Shown one piece after another: positions 8,369 to 15,966 of a DNA stretch of 64,000 nucleotides. The notes beneath the pieces are model-generated. The model was not told the DNA's origin. It did not search any database and saw only the letters and a list, made by a program, of their open reading frames with translations. Both the position numbers and the translations under genes were made by a program. The stretch lies in the NCBI RefSeq assembly GCF_034372165.1, contig NZ_CP139698.1:2914001-2978000 (forward strand), given 5' to 3'. The stretch is from Christiangramia sp. OXR-203 (GTDB taxonomy: Bacteria; Bacteroidota; Bacteroidia; Flavobacteriales; Flavobacteriaceae). Positions within the stretch are counted from its first letter, which is position 1; every line of letters starts with the position of its first letter.

Positions 8369-9928
8369 TTACTGAACGTCCTGACTTAGGGATACCGTGT
8401 CATAAGCACCAACATTTGCCTTAGGTACATTCGAACCATAGGTAGCATTGATCTCATCGATAACCGCGTTCGCAACAATCGCATAGCCTCTTGGAGTCAG
8501 ATGTACTCCATCCAGTGAAAAAGCTCCGCCTGTTACAAAATCAGAATTAACACTTCCACCATCGAAGGTAATTCCACCATTATCCAATTGAGTTAGTAAA
8601 GCGTTTGCATCCACATATCCAAGACCAAATTGATCTGCATACGTTTGAATTGAATTGTTGAATTTTGTAGTTGCATCTTTAATGTTTGCAAGCTCATCAC
8701 TATCCAATACATCTTTATCATCTATACCGCTTACAGCACCGAATAAGGTGTTCACCTGAGCTTCAGTTGGCATACCACCAGCTTGAAGAATAGCGATTAC
8801 TTCACCTACTGACTGAGTAAACTGTACAGATCCATAACCACTTGCCAAAGCACCCTGATCGATCGTTAAGACCAATAATTCTTCTTCAGTCATTTGACGG
8901 AATCCCAGAGGATTCGTTTGGGTTACCGGAGTATCAATCAAAAATCTATTAGGGCCTTCGTTAAAAGTGATCGCGTACTGACCTGCCAAAGCCTGAGCCT
9001 GAGCAGCAGGAACACCCTGACCAATCAGCACCTGAGTTAAAACTCCAGATACTGCCTGGAAATATTGAGTCAACTGTGTCGCTGTTGCAGCGTCTAATGC
9101 CAGCGCATTGTTAGGCACTGTTGTAAAATATGGAACTGAAGTTACATCTGGGATGTTGATCAATATACCATCAGCCGTTTCAGCTAAAGAACTTGCTAAT
9201 TGACCATATACTGCGTTAAAGATCACGGGATTTGTGATATCACCTTCACCATAAAGAGCGGGATTGGTTTCGGTTTCCTGGTATTCACCAACACCACCTG
9301 ATGTTGCATATCCAAGTACATCGTTATTTCCGATCCATAACGTGAAAAATGTAGGATCCTGAGCTAAGGCATCCTGAAGAACCGTAGCACTTTCAGAACT
9401 TGAAAATCTGGCGAAGTATGGATTTGCAGTACCTGCAGCAACTCCAGCTACGCTACCGTAGTTTGGAGATCCAAGGTGATAGGATTTAGCTCCGGGAACT
9501 CCCATATTATTGACAGGTCCAGCAAATTTATTACTAACCTCTGTAGTAGGTTGAGCTCCGGTATATCTTGCAGGTGATGGGCCATTGGCTCCTACAGCAA
9601 GTACAAATCTATTTTCCGTGATCTGGTTTCCTCCTAATAACAATCCACCAGCATTATCGTTTACAAGTGGTTGAATAAATTCTCCAGTCTCCTGTACAGC
9701 ACTAAACTTTTCAGCAAGAATACTTGGAAAAGAATTTTGCTGACCGCTTAAATAAAGCGCACCATCAGCATAACCTGCAGTTAATGAATTTCCCAGAGCT
9801 ACATAGTTTGAGAAATCTGCCTCACCGCTCGTATAAAAATCTCCGTCTTCAATTGAATTTTCTAGTTCTGGTTCACAGGAAACGATTCCCAGTGCCAGAA
9901 TTGCCATATATTTAAAATAGTTCTTCAT
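8369..9928 (-). CDS. SGNH/GDSL hydrolase family lipoprotein
   Basis: Predicted surface or periplasmic lipid esterase. 519 residues with a lipoprotein signal (GIVSC, lipidated C18). SGNH blocks are visible: block I ALGNSLTAGY with nucleophile S48, block III WIGNNDVLGYA with the oxyanion-hole Asn, and block V DGVHLTP with D473 and H476. The domain is longer than simple GDSL enzymes because of an insertion of about 150 residues rich in Ala, Gln and Thr in the middle. It lies 8 nt after a FadL-type channel gene and shares its promoter and terminator, so I infer that it releases fatty acids or other acyl products that the channel then takes up. The substrate is not determinable. Confidence 0.88.
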   Translation of the reverse strand: MKNYFKYMAILALGIVSCEPELENSIEDGDFYTSGEADFSNYVALGNSLTAGYADGALYLSGQQNSFPSILAEKFSAVQETGEFIQPLVNDNAGGLLLGGNQITENRFVLAVGANGPSPARYTGAQPTTEVSNKFAGPVNNMGVPGAKSYHLGSPNYGSVAGVAAGTANPYFARFSSSESATVLQDALAQDPTFFTLWIGNNDVLGYATSGGVGEYQETETNPALYGEGDITNPVIFNAVYGQLASSLAETADGILINIPDVTSVPYFTTVPNNALALDAATATQLTQYFQAVSGVLTQVLIGQGVPAAQAQALAGQYAITFNEGPNRFLIDTPVTQTNPLGFRQMTEEELLVLTIDQGALASGYGSVQFTQSVGEVIAILQAGGMPTEAQVNTLFGAVSGIDDKDVLDSDELANIKDATTKFNNSIQTYADQFGLGYVDANALLTQLDNGGITFDGGSVNSDFVTGGAFSLDGVHLTPRGYAIVANAVIDEINATYGSNVPKANVGAYDTVSLSQDVQ

Positions 9929-9936
9929 CTTTCTAA

Positions 9937-11187
9937 TTAAATTTTAATAGTTACACCAAGACCTGGTACAAATGCACTTGACTTATAAGTTCCTTCGAAA
10001 GGAACACTTTGTCCATTTTCAGTATATGAATCATAAGAAGCGTCGATCTCCTTAAATCTACTGTAAAGGAATGCAGCATCAATCGCTACATTATCTGTAA
10101 TGTTCACAGACAATCCTCCGGTAAAGTTGTTGGAATCATTTCTTGGAGTTTCAGGCGCAAAGAATCCTTCCTGAACCGGAGAGCCATCGAAATAGTAACC
10201 CGCTCTCAAAGTAAATGTCTCATTCGCAGTGTACTGCAAACCAAATCTGTAATTAGAAGAATCTTCATACTCTCTTGGATTTACAGAATCCGGAATATTT
10301 GGATTTGCGAAATCAAGATCCAGAGATTCGTAAACTCCCCAGAAAGTACGGTTGTAATCAAAAGCAAATAACCACTGTTCGTTCAACTGGTAAGAAACTC
10401 CAACGCTCAATTCTGCCGGAAGTGGCAATGTTGCATCAAATTGAGTATCGCTGAATGGTGCTAGAGGAGAATTAGGAACATTCTCGAAATCTGCATCACC
10501 ATCTTCAGCTTCCACAAGAATTTCTGAACGATAGTTTACTCCAACTCTTAGACTATCCACCGGACTCCACATAACACCCGCAGACCACCCAAATGCACTA
10601 ACATTAGAAGCGTCTATGGTAACATTTGAACGATTTCCTTCCAGATCACTAAGTGTTCTATTAAGGTTTCTATTAAAATTAACCGAACCACTAACATAGA
10701 TTGGACCACCACCAACTGCAAGGTTATCGGTGATCTTATATGAAGCTAACGCCTGCACATAAATAGCAGCCAGTTCGATATCATTTACCAGGTGAGATCC
10801 CGGCCAGTCTTTTTCCCACTCTACAGTACTACCATAAGGAGTATACGCTGCAAGCCCAAGACTTAATTTCTCATTCAGTTTATAAGAGAAGTAAGCGTAG
10901 AATGGAGTTCCCACAGGGCTATCTGTTCTGGCCATCTGCCCAAATTCATCATTTTGCCATACTACATCAGAGAATACGGCACTTACACCAACAGATGCAT
11001 TGATCTTGTTTTCCAGGAATACCAGTCCGGCCGGGTTGAAGAACGCAAGTTCTGCATTATTAACAACTGCAACTCCGGTGTGTCCCATCGCGAGACCACG
11101 CTGACCCTGTAGACTTACCCTGTAACCTCCGGCATAGGTTGTAGCCGCCGCCAACATAAACAGGCTAAGTAAAAATAGTCTTTTCAT
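9937..11187 (-). CDS. Outer membrane transport protein, OmpP1/FadL/TodX family
   Basis: Outer-membrane beta-barrel for hydrophobic compounds, 416 residues, with a signal peptide (MKRLFLLSLFMLAAATTYAG) and a barrel ending in an aromatic or charged strand (GLGVTIKI). The family hallmark is present near the N-terminus: GLAMGHTGVAVVNNAELAFFNPAG, the hatch region that contains the conserved NPAG. First gene of a two-gene operon with the SGNH lipoprotein (8 nt gap), driven by a promoter at 11232-11261. The pair suggests hydrolysis outside the cell and uptake of the released lipid product. Which hydrophobic substrate is unknown. Confidence 0.92.
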   Translation of the reverse strand: MKRLFLLSLFMLAAATTYAGGYRVSLQGQRGLAMGHTGVAVVNNAELAFFNPAGLVFLENKINASVGVSAVFSDVVWQNDEFGQMARTDSPVGTPFYAYFSYKLNEKLSLGLAAYTPYGSTVEWEKDWPGSHLVNDIELAAIYVQALASYKITDNLAVGGGPIYVSGSVNFNRNLNRTLSDLEGNRSNVTIDASNVSAFGWSAGVMWSPVDSLRVGVNYRSEILVEAEDGDADFENVPNSPLAPFSDTQFDATLPLPAELSVGVSYQLNEQWLFAFDYNRTFWGVYESLDLDFANPNIPDSVNPREYEDSSNYRFGLQYTANETFTLRAGYYFDGSPVQEGFFAPETPRNDSNNFTGGLSVNITDNVAIDAAFLYSRFKEIDASYDSYTENGQSVPFEGTYKSSAFVPGLGVTIKI

Positions 11188-11231
11188 AATTTAAGTAGGA
11201 TTATATTTAATATATCTTAAAATGCTCTTGC

Positions 11232-11261
11232 CAAAAATAGCATAAATTAGATATTATGCAA
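11232..11261 (-). promoter_or_regulatory. Promoter of the FadL-SGNH operon
   Basis: Minus strand: TTG (11259-11261), 19 nt, TATTTTTG (11232-11239). Leader of about 40 nt to the ATG. Confidence 0.6.
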
Positions 11262-11274
11262 CAATACATTTAAA

Positions 11275-11296
11275 TTTATTATGCATACATAATAAA
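11275..11296 (-). terminator. AT-rich hairpin after the alpha/beta hydrolase gene
   Basis: Perfect 9-bp inverted repeat TTTATTATG / CATAATAAA with a 4-nt loop, just past the hydrolase stop and just before the FadL promoter. It has no GC-rich core or long T-tract, so termination is only possible, not assured. Confidence 0.35.
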
Positions 11297-11307
11297 ATCC
11301 CGTAGAA

Positions 11308-12069
11308 TTAAAGAAATTCGGATACTCTCATATAAAAATCCTTCATATTCTCAGCATGTACCCAATGATCTGCTTTTGATATTGTAGCAACTTCAGCCTC
11401 TGGAAAATGCTCTTTAATGAGCTTATGATCTGCCTCTGTGATATAATCAGACTTCTCTCCATCTATAAATAATACCGGCCCATTGTAAGTAGCCCCGGAA
11501 TACAAAGCTTCTCCCAGGTTATTAATTTTCTCTTTTAAAACATCAAGATTCATTCGTAACGAAAGCTTCTCTTTAGTTTTCCAGTAAAGATTCTTCAGAA
11601 GAAATAATTTCACACCAGGCTCTTTAATATAATCCCCTAAGAAATCTTCAGCATCACTACGAGAGCTTAGCTGCGCATTATCCAGAGCCGTTAAGCCTTT
11701 AAGAATTTGTTGATGATGTGGCGCATAATATTTAGGCGCAATATCTACAATGATTAATTTCTTTACGAGTTTCTCATTTTCACATGCCGTAAGCATTGCC
11801 GTCTTGCCACCCATAGAATGACCCATTAGAAATATATCTTTAAGATCATGCTGCTTACAGTATTCCACTATATCCTGCGCCATAGAACTGTACGAAAACT
11901 CATCGCTATGCGGAGACTTTCCATGATTTCTCTGGTCGATTAAATGAACCTGAAAACCATCTTCGGCAAATTTCTTACCCAGGGTTTTCCAGTTATCAGA
12001 CATTCCCAAGAAACCATGTAATATAAGTAATGGCTTTCCCTTACCTAGTATGATCGAATGTAACTCCAT
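11308..12069 (-). CDS. Alpha/beta hydrolase (YbfF-like esterase)
   Basis: Cytoplasmic serine hydrolase of 253 residues. The oxyanion motif LHGFLGMSDNW, the nucleophile elbow GHSMGG (S85), an acid candidate in FIDGEKSDY and the histidine motif DHWVHAE near the C-terminus match the YbfF group of acyl-CoA or ester hydrolases. There is no signal peptide. It follows pdxJ by 1 nt, so the two are co-transcribed; the link to vitamin B6 synthesis is probably positional, as PdxJ and this hydrolase share no known pathway. The substrate is unknown. Confidence 0.9.
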   Translation of the reverse strand: MELHSIILGKGKPLLILHGFLGMSDNWKTLGKKFAEDGFQVHLIDQRNHGKSPHSDEFSYSSMAQDIVEYCKQHDLKDIFLMGHSMGGKTAMLTACENEKLVKKLIIVDIAPKYYAPHHQQILKGLTALDNAQLSSRSDAEDFLGDYIKEPGVKLFLLKNLYWKTKEKLSLRMNLDVLKEKINNLGEALYSGATYNGPVLFIDGEKSDYITEADHKLIKEHFPEAEVATISKADHWVHAENMKDFYMRVSEFL

Positions 12070-12070
12070 A

Positions 12071-12784
12071 TTATTTCAATAATTTCAAATATTTCTGAAT
12101 AGTTTTCTCAAGTCCCATATATAAAGCTTCGGAAATCAATGCATGACCAATAGATACCTCATCAAGATGCGGTACGTTATTACTGAAGTATTCAATATTA
12201 TCGAGAGAAAGATCATGCCCGGCATTCACCCCCAGTTTCAGCTCATGAGCCAGCTTTGAACAGGCAGCGTAGGACTTTGCAGCATTCTCTACTCCTTTAG
12301 AATAATCTACCGCAAACTGCTCCGTATATAGTTCGATACGATCAGTACCGGTTTCAGCAGCACCTTCAATGATCTTTAGATCTGGATCCACAAAGATCGA
12401 GGTACGTATCCCATGACTTTTAAATTCTGAAATTACTTCACGTAAATAATCTCGATGCTTAATAGTATCCCAGCCTGCATTGGAAGTTATCGCGTCTTCA
12501 GCATCTGGCACAAGAGTAACCTGAGCGGGTTTCACCTCCAGTACAAGATCTACGAATTGCTGAATAGGCTTCCCTTCAATATTAAATTCAGTAGTAAGCA
12601 CCGGTTTCAATTCCCTTGCATCTGCATAACGAATGTGGCGCTCATCCGGCCTTGGATGAACCGTGATCCCTTCTGCACCGAACTTTTCAATATTTTGTGC
12701 TGCCTCCAGCACATTAGGAACATCTCCACCACGTGCATTTCTTAAGGTAGCGATCTTGTTGATATTTACACTTAATTTCTTCAT
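12071..12784 (-). CDS. pdxJ: Pyridoxine 5'-phosphate synthase
   Basis: Condenses 1-deoxyxylulose 5-phosphate with 3-amino-2-oxopropyl phosphate in the DXP-dependent vitamin B6 pathway. 237 residues, usual length. The TIM-barrel signatures are clear: the N-terminal [15 protein letters not shown], the phosphate and catalytic loop [14 protein letters not shown], the central VTLVPD, and the C-terminal [13 protein letters not shown] and VSIGHALI. First gene of a two-gene operon with an alpha/beta hydrolase. A TATTTTTG -7 box (12804-12811) lies 20 nt upstream. Confidence 0.97.
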   Translation of the reverse strand: MKKLSVNINKIATLRNARGGDVPNVLEAAQNIEKFGAEGITVHPRPDERHIRYADARELKPVLTTEFNIEGKPIQQFVDLVLEVKPAQVTLVPDAEDAITSNAGWDTIKHRDYLREVISEFKSHGIRTSIFVDPDLKIIEGAAETGTDRIELYTEQFAVDYSKGVENAAKSYAACSKLAHELKLGVNAGHDLSLDNIEYFSNNVPHLDEVSIGHALISEALYMGLEKTIQKYLKLLK

Positions 12785-12803
12785 TTTCCCTAGGTTTTAT
12801 TAA

Positions 12804-12811
12804 CAAAAATA
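12804..12811 (-). promoter_or_regulatory. Possible -7 box of pdxJ
   Basis: TATTTTTG on the minus strand fits TAnnTTTG, 20 nt before the ATG. No good TTTG at the right distance, so the promoter is tentative. Confidence 0.35.
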
Positions 12812-12873
12812 CAAAGTGCAGCCTGCTTCATTGAATATTATTTTGATTAATTTGCAGAAAAGGAATTGAGTAT

Positions 12874-13530
12874 ATGAGTTTGCAGGAATACATTCTAAAT
12901 GATGTGGAGATCTTGAGCCTTTCAGAAAAGATTGGAGAAGTACACAGATTATTTAATCAACTTACTTACACCCATCTTCCGGTTTCGGAGAAGGGAATTT
13001 ATATTGGTTGCATTTCAGAAAATGATGTCCGTTGTTTTGATAACGACAAGACCCTTGGCGATTATCGTTATGCGCTCGAAGGATTTTTTGCCCGGGAAAG
13101 CAACTACTGGCTGGACAGCCTGGAAGCCTTTGCCCAGAATAATTCCAACATATTACCTGTTCTTAATGATGAAAATCTCTATATAGGATATGTAGAATTG
13201 AACGAAATGATCTCCTTATTTAAGGAAACACCTTTTTTACATGAGCCGGGAAATATCCTTGTGGTGGAAAAAGCATTCAAAGATTACACGCTTGGAGAGG
13301 TTAGCCAGATTGTAGAATCTAATAATGCGCATTTACTGGGCACTTTTGTTTCGAAGATAGAGAATGACATGGCTCAGATAACCCTTAAAATATCGCCATC
13401 TGGAATGACTGAGATCATTCAATCGTTCAGAAGATATGGGTACATCATTATTTCTGAACATCAGGAAGACACTTTCAACAAAAATTTAAAGGATAGATCA
13501 AAATATCTTGATAAATACCTGAATATATAA
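12874..13530 (+). CDS. CBS domain-containing protein
   Basis: 218 residues with two CBS motifs in the N-terminal part (about 1-120), seen as the THLPVSEKGIYIGCISENDV and NILPVLNDENLYIGYVEL strand-turn patterns. The remaining C-terminal part (about 130-200) resembles an ACT-like or regulatory beta-alpha fold (ITLKISPSGMTEIIQSFRRYGYIIIS). CBS pairs bind adenosyl nucleotides (AMP, ATP, SAM). nadK starts 4 nt after the stop, so the two are co-translated. A nucleotide-sensing role beside NAD kinase is attractive but is inference only; there is no catalytic domain of its own. Confidence 0.85.
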   Translation: MSLQEYILNDVEILSLSEKIGEVHRLFNQLTYTHLPVSEKGIYIGCISENDVRCFDNDKTLGDYRYALEGFFARESNYWLDSLEAFAQNNSNILPVLNDENLYIGYVELNEMISLFKETPFLHEPGNILVVEKAFKDYTLGEVSQIVESNNAHLLGTFVSKIENDMAQITLKISPSGMTEIIQSFRRYGYIIISEHQEDTFNKNLKDRSKYLDKYLNI

Positions 13531-13534
13531 GTTT

Positions 13535-14419
13535 ATGAAAATAGGTATTTACGGCCAGTTCTACCATGAAAATGCAGGTCATTATATTGCACAATTACTG
13601 AATCTACTTGACGAGAAGAATGTGGAAGTTTTGATCGAAGAAGATTTCCTTCAAATGATTCATGATCATAATTCCATTCAGAAGGAATACCGTCAATTTA
13701 GCGCATTTGAAGAACTGGATAATTCCTTTGACCTGTTCTTCTCCATAGGTGGTGATGGAACCATTCTAAAATCAATCAACTACATAAGAAACCTGAATAT
13801 CCCCATTGTAGGAATTAACACGGGAAGACTTGGATTTCTGGCTACCATTCAGAAAGAACAAATTGAAAGTACGTTAAATGAAATCCTTGAAAAGAAATTT
13901 ACACTTTCTCCACGATCAGTGCTTACGATAGAAACCAATACTAAAGATCAGGATCCGGTTTTCTCACAGATCGCTTTAAACGAAATCGCAGTAAGCAGAA
14001 GAAACACCACTTCCATGATCACAGTGGACACCTGGTTAAATGACCAGTTTCTTACTTCCTACTGGGCTGATGGTCTTATAATCGCCACACCTACTGGCTC
14101 CACCGGATATTCTTTGAGCTGTGGTGGCCCTGTAATCACTCCAGACGCAGACTCGCTGGTGATCACACCAATCGCACCACATAATTTAAATGCCAGACCA
14201 CTGGTAATTAGAGATGGAACCGTGATCAAATTAAAGGTATCTGGCCGGGAAAAAACACATCTTGTGTCCATGGATTCCCGTATTGCCACACTGGAAAATG
14301 ATACCGAAATTATTATTTCAAAAGCACCCTACTGCATCAATTTCGTGGAATTAACTGAAGACAGTTTCCTTAACACCCTTCGAAAAAAGTTATTATGGGG
14401 TGAAGACAAACGGAATTAA
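13535..14419 (+). CDS. nadK: NAD kinase
   Basis: Phosphorylates NAD to NADP in the cytosol. 294 residues, normal length. The diagnostic GGDGT motif is at 72-76, followed by the INTGRLGFLA segment, the NEIAVSR and TGSTGYSLSCGGP motifs that bind NAD and the catalytic pocket residues, and the C-terminal HNLNARPLVI strand. It follows the CBS protein by 4 nt. No terminator is evident in the 100 bases before the DUF6089 promoter. Confidence 0.97.
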   Translation: MKIGIYGQFYHENAGHYIAQLLNLLDEKNVEVLIEEDFLQMIHDHNSIQKEYRQFSAFEELDNSFDLFFSIGGDGTILKSINYIRNLNIPIVGINTGRLGFLATIQKEQIESTLNEILEKKFTLSPRSVLTIETNTKDQDPVFSQIALNEIAVSRRNTTSMITVDTWLNDQFLTSYWADGLIIATPTGSTGYSLSCGGPVITPDADSLVITPIAPHNLNARPLVIRDGTVIKLKVSGREKTHLVSMDSRIATLENDTEIIISKAPYCINFVELTEDSFLNTLRKKLLWGEDKRN

Positions 14420-14473
14420 GCAATAAAAAAAATCATTTGTTGTTTATACGTATGTACAAATCTGCTCAAATTA

Positions 14474-14502
14474 TTGCAGGGCAAGTAGAATTGTTATATT
14501 TG
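14474..14502 (+). promoter_or_regulatory. Promoter of the DUF6089-uppS-bamA-skp operon
   Basis: TTG (14474-14476), 18 nt, TATATTTG (14495-14502). The predicted start would give a leader of only about 10 nt before the ATG at 14520. Confidence 0.6.
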
Positions 14503-14519
14503 CAAACTTTTGAAAACCT

Positions 14520-15218
14520 ATGAGGTACCTGATCGCATTTATCATAATGGCTTTTTTTACCGGAAATTCCTACTCTCAAAAATATGAAGTTGGGGTTTTT
14601 GCAGGTGGTGCCAATTTTATAGGAGACGTTGGAAAAACTACCTTTATCCTCCCTAACACTCCCGTTGGAGGGTTTATGGCGAAGTGGAATGGTAGCCCGC
14701 GACACGCCTGGAGACTGTCTTTATTGTATGCGAAGATTTCGGCAGATGATACAGAGTCTAATGACACCAGAAGACAACAGCGTGGTTATTCTTTTGATAA
14801 TACCATTGCTGAAGCATCCCTGGGACTGGAATTCAATTTCTGGGATTTTGACCTGTCTGAGCCATTGCCACAAAAAACACCTTATATATATACAGGAATT
14901 ACCTATTTCAAGGCAGATCATGTCTATTTGAAAGATGGCAGAGCCGGGAATCTATCCAATGAAGGCACCAACTGGGAATTCGCCATTCCGATGGTCTTTG
15001 GTTATAAAGAGGCTATCACCGAGCACATTATTGGTGCGCTAGAAATTGGAGCCCGCTATACTTTGACAGATAACCTGGACGGAAGCTGGCCTGAAGAATA
15101 TTTAGACCGAAGAGAGCCACAACTGGAATTCGGGAATAGAAATACGAACGACTGGTATGTTTTTACCGGATTGTCATTCACATTTACATTTGGGCGTAAG
15201 CCATGTTACTGCTTTTAG
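14520..15218 (+). CDS. DUF6089 family outer-membrane or periplasmic protein
   Basis: 232 residues with a signal peptide (MRYLIAFIIMAFFTGNSYSQ) and a beta-rich body of alternating aromatic strands such as YEVGVFAGGANFIGDVG and WYVFTGLSFTFTFG, which looks like a small outer-membrane barrel. The protein ends with an odd CYCF cysteine pair right after the last strand. It matches the Bacteroidota family DUF6089, of unknown function. It opens a transcription unit whose next genes are uppS, bamA and two Skp-like chaperones, and the uppS ATG overlaps its stop region by none but follows at once, so a role in barrel assembly or envelope biogenesis is a reasonable inference. Confidence 0.85.
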   Translation: MRYLIAFIIMAFFTGNSYSQKYEVGVFAGGANFIGDVGKTTFILPNTPVGGFMAKWNGSPRHAWRLSLLYAKISADDTESNDTRRQQRGYSFDNTIAEASLGLEFNFWDFDLSEPLPQKTPYIYTGITYFKADHVYLKDGRAGNLSNEGTNWEFAIPMVFGYKEAITEHIIGALEIGARYTLTDNLDGSWPEEYLDRREPQLEFGNRNTNDWYVFTGLSFTFTFGRKPCYCF

Positions 15219-15959
15219 ATGAACTATAAAGACAATTTAAACCTTGAAAAATTACCTGCACACGTTGCCATTATTATGGATGGCAATGGACGTTGGGCGA
15301 AACAAAAGGGTTTTCTTAGAGCTTCAGGTCACAAAGAAGGTACGAAAGCTGTTAGAGATACTGTAGAAGGCTGCGCCGAAATAGGCGTGAAAAACCTTAC
15401 ACTCTACGCATTTTCTACGGAAAACTGGAACAGGCCAAAACTAGAGGTCGATACTCTTATGAAACTCCTGGTTTCATCGCTTAAGAAAGAAATCAAGACA
15501 CTTCAGGATAACAATATTCGCCTTCATTGTATTGGAAATATTTCCAATCTTCCGAAGAAAGCGAAGAAAGAATTACTGGATGTTATAGAAAAAACTTCAT
15601 CTAACACAAGAATGACCCTTACTTTGGCGTTAAGCTACGGGAGCAGGGAAGAAATTACCAGCTGTTTCAAACAAATTGCAGAGAAGATAAGTAACCGGGA
15701 ATTATCTATTGATGCTATTGATGAATCAGTTATAAATGAGCATCTTTACACCCAAAATTTGCCAGACGTTGACCTATTGATCAGAACCAGCGGCGAGCAA
15801 CGCATTAGTAATTTCCTTTTATGGCAGATTGCTTATGCTGAATTGTATTTTACGAAAATCTTATGGCCAGATTACAGAAGGGAAGACCTTTTTGAAGCCA
15901 TATACAACTATCAAAACAGAGAACGACGATTTGGAAAAACAAGTGAGCAACTCAGTTAG
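15219..15959 (+). CDS. uppS: Isoprenyl transferase (undecaprenyl diphosphate synthase)
   Basis: Cis-prenyltransferase making the C55 lipid carrier for peptidoglycan and glycan export; acts at the inner membrane. 246 residues. The signature MDGNGRWAKQKG (catalytic D21), the FSTENW motif and the C-terminal DLLIRTSGEQRISNFLLWQIAYAELYF block are all intact. The ATG follows the DUF6089 stop directly and bamA starts 7 nt after its stop, so it is translationally linked to envelope-assembly genes, as is usual in Bacteroidota. Confidence 0.97.
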   Translation: MNYKDNLNLEKLPAHVAIIMDGNGRWAKQKGFLRASGHKEGTKAVRDTVEGCAEIGVKNLTLYAFSTENWNRPKLEVDTLMKLLVSSLKKEIKTLQDNNIRLHCIGNISNLPKKAKKELLDVIEKTSSNTRMTLTLALSYGSREEITSCFKQIAEKISNRELSIDAIDESVINEHLYTQNLPDVDLLIRTSGEQRISNFLLWQIAYAELYFTKILWPDYRREDLFEAIYNYQNRERRFGKTSEQLS

Positions 15960-15966
15960 TGCATCC

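Noticed and set aside
15829-15966. Upstream 46 codons of the bamA frame
   Set aside because: These lie within uppS in another frame; the signal peptide begins at the ATG at 15967.
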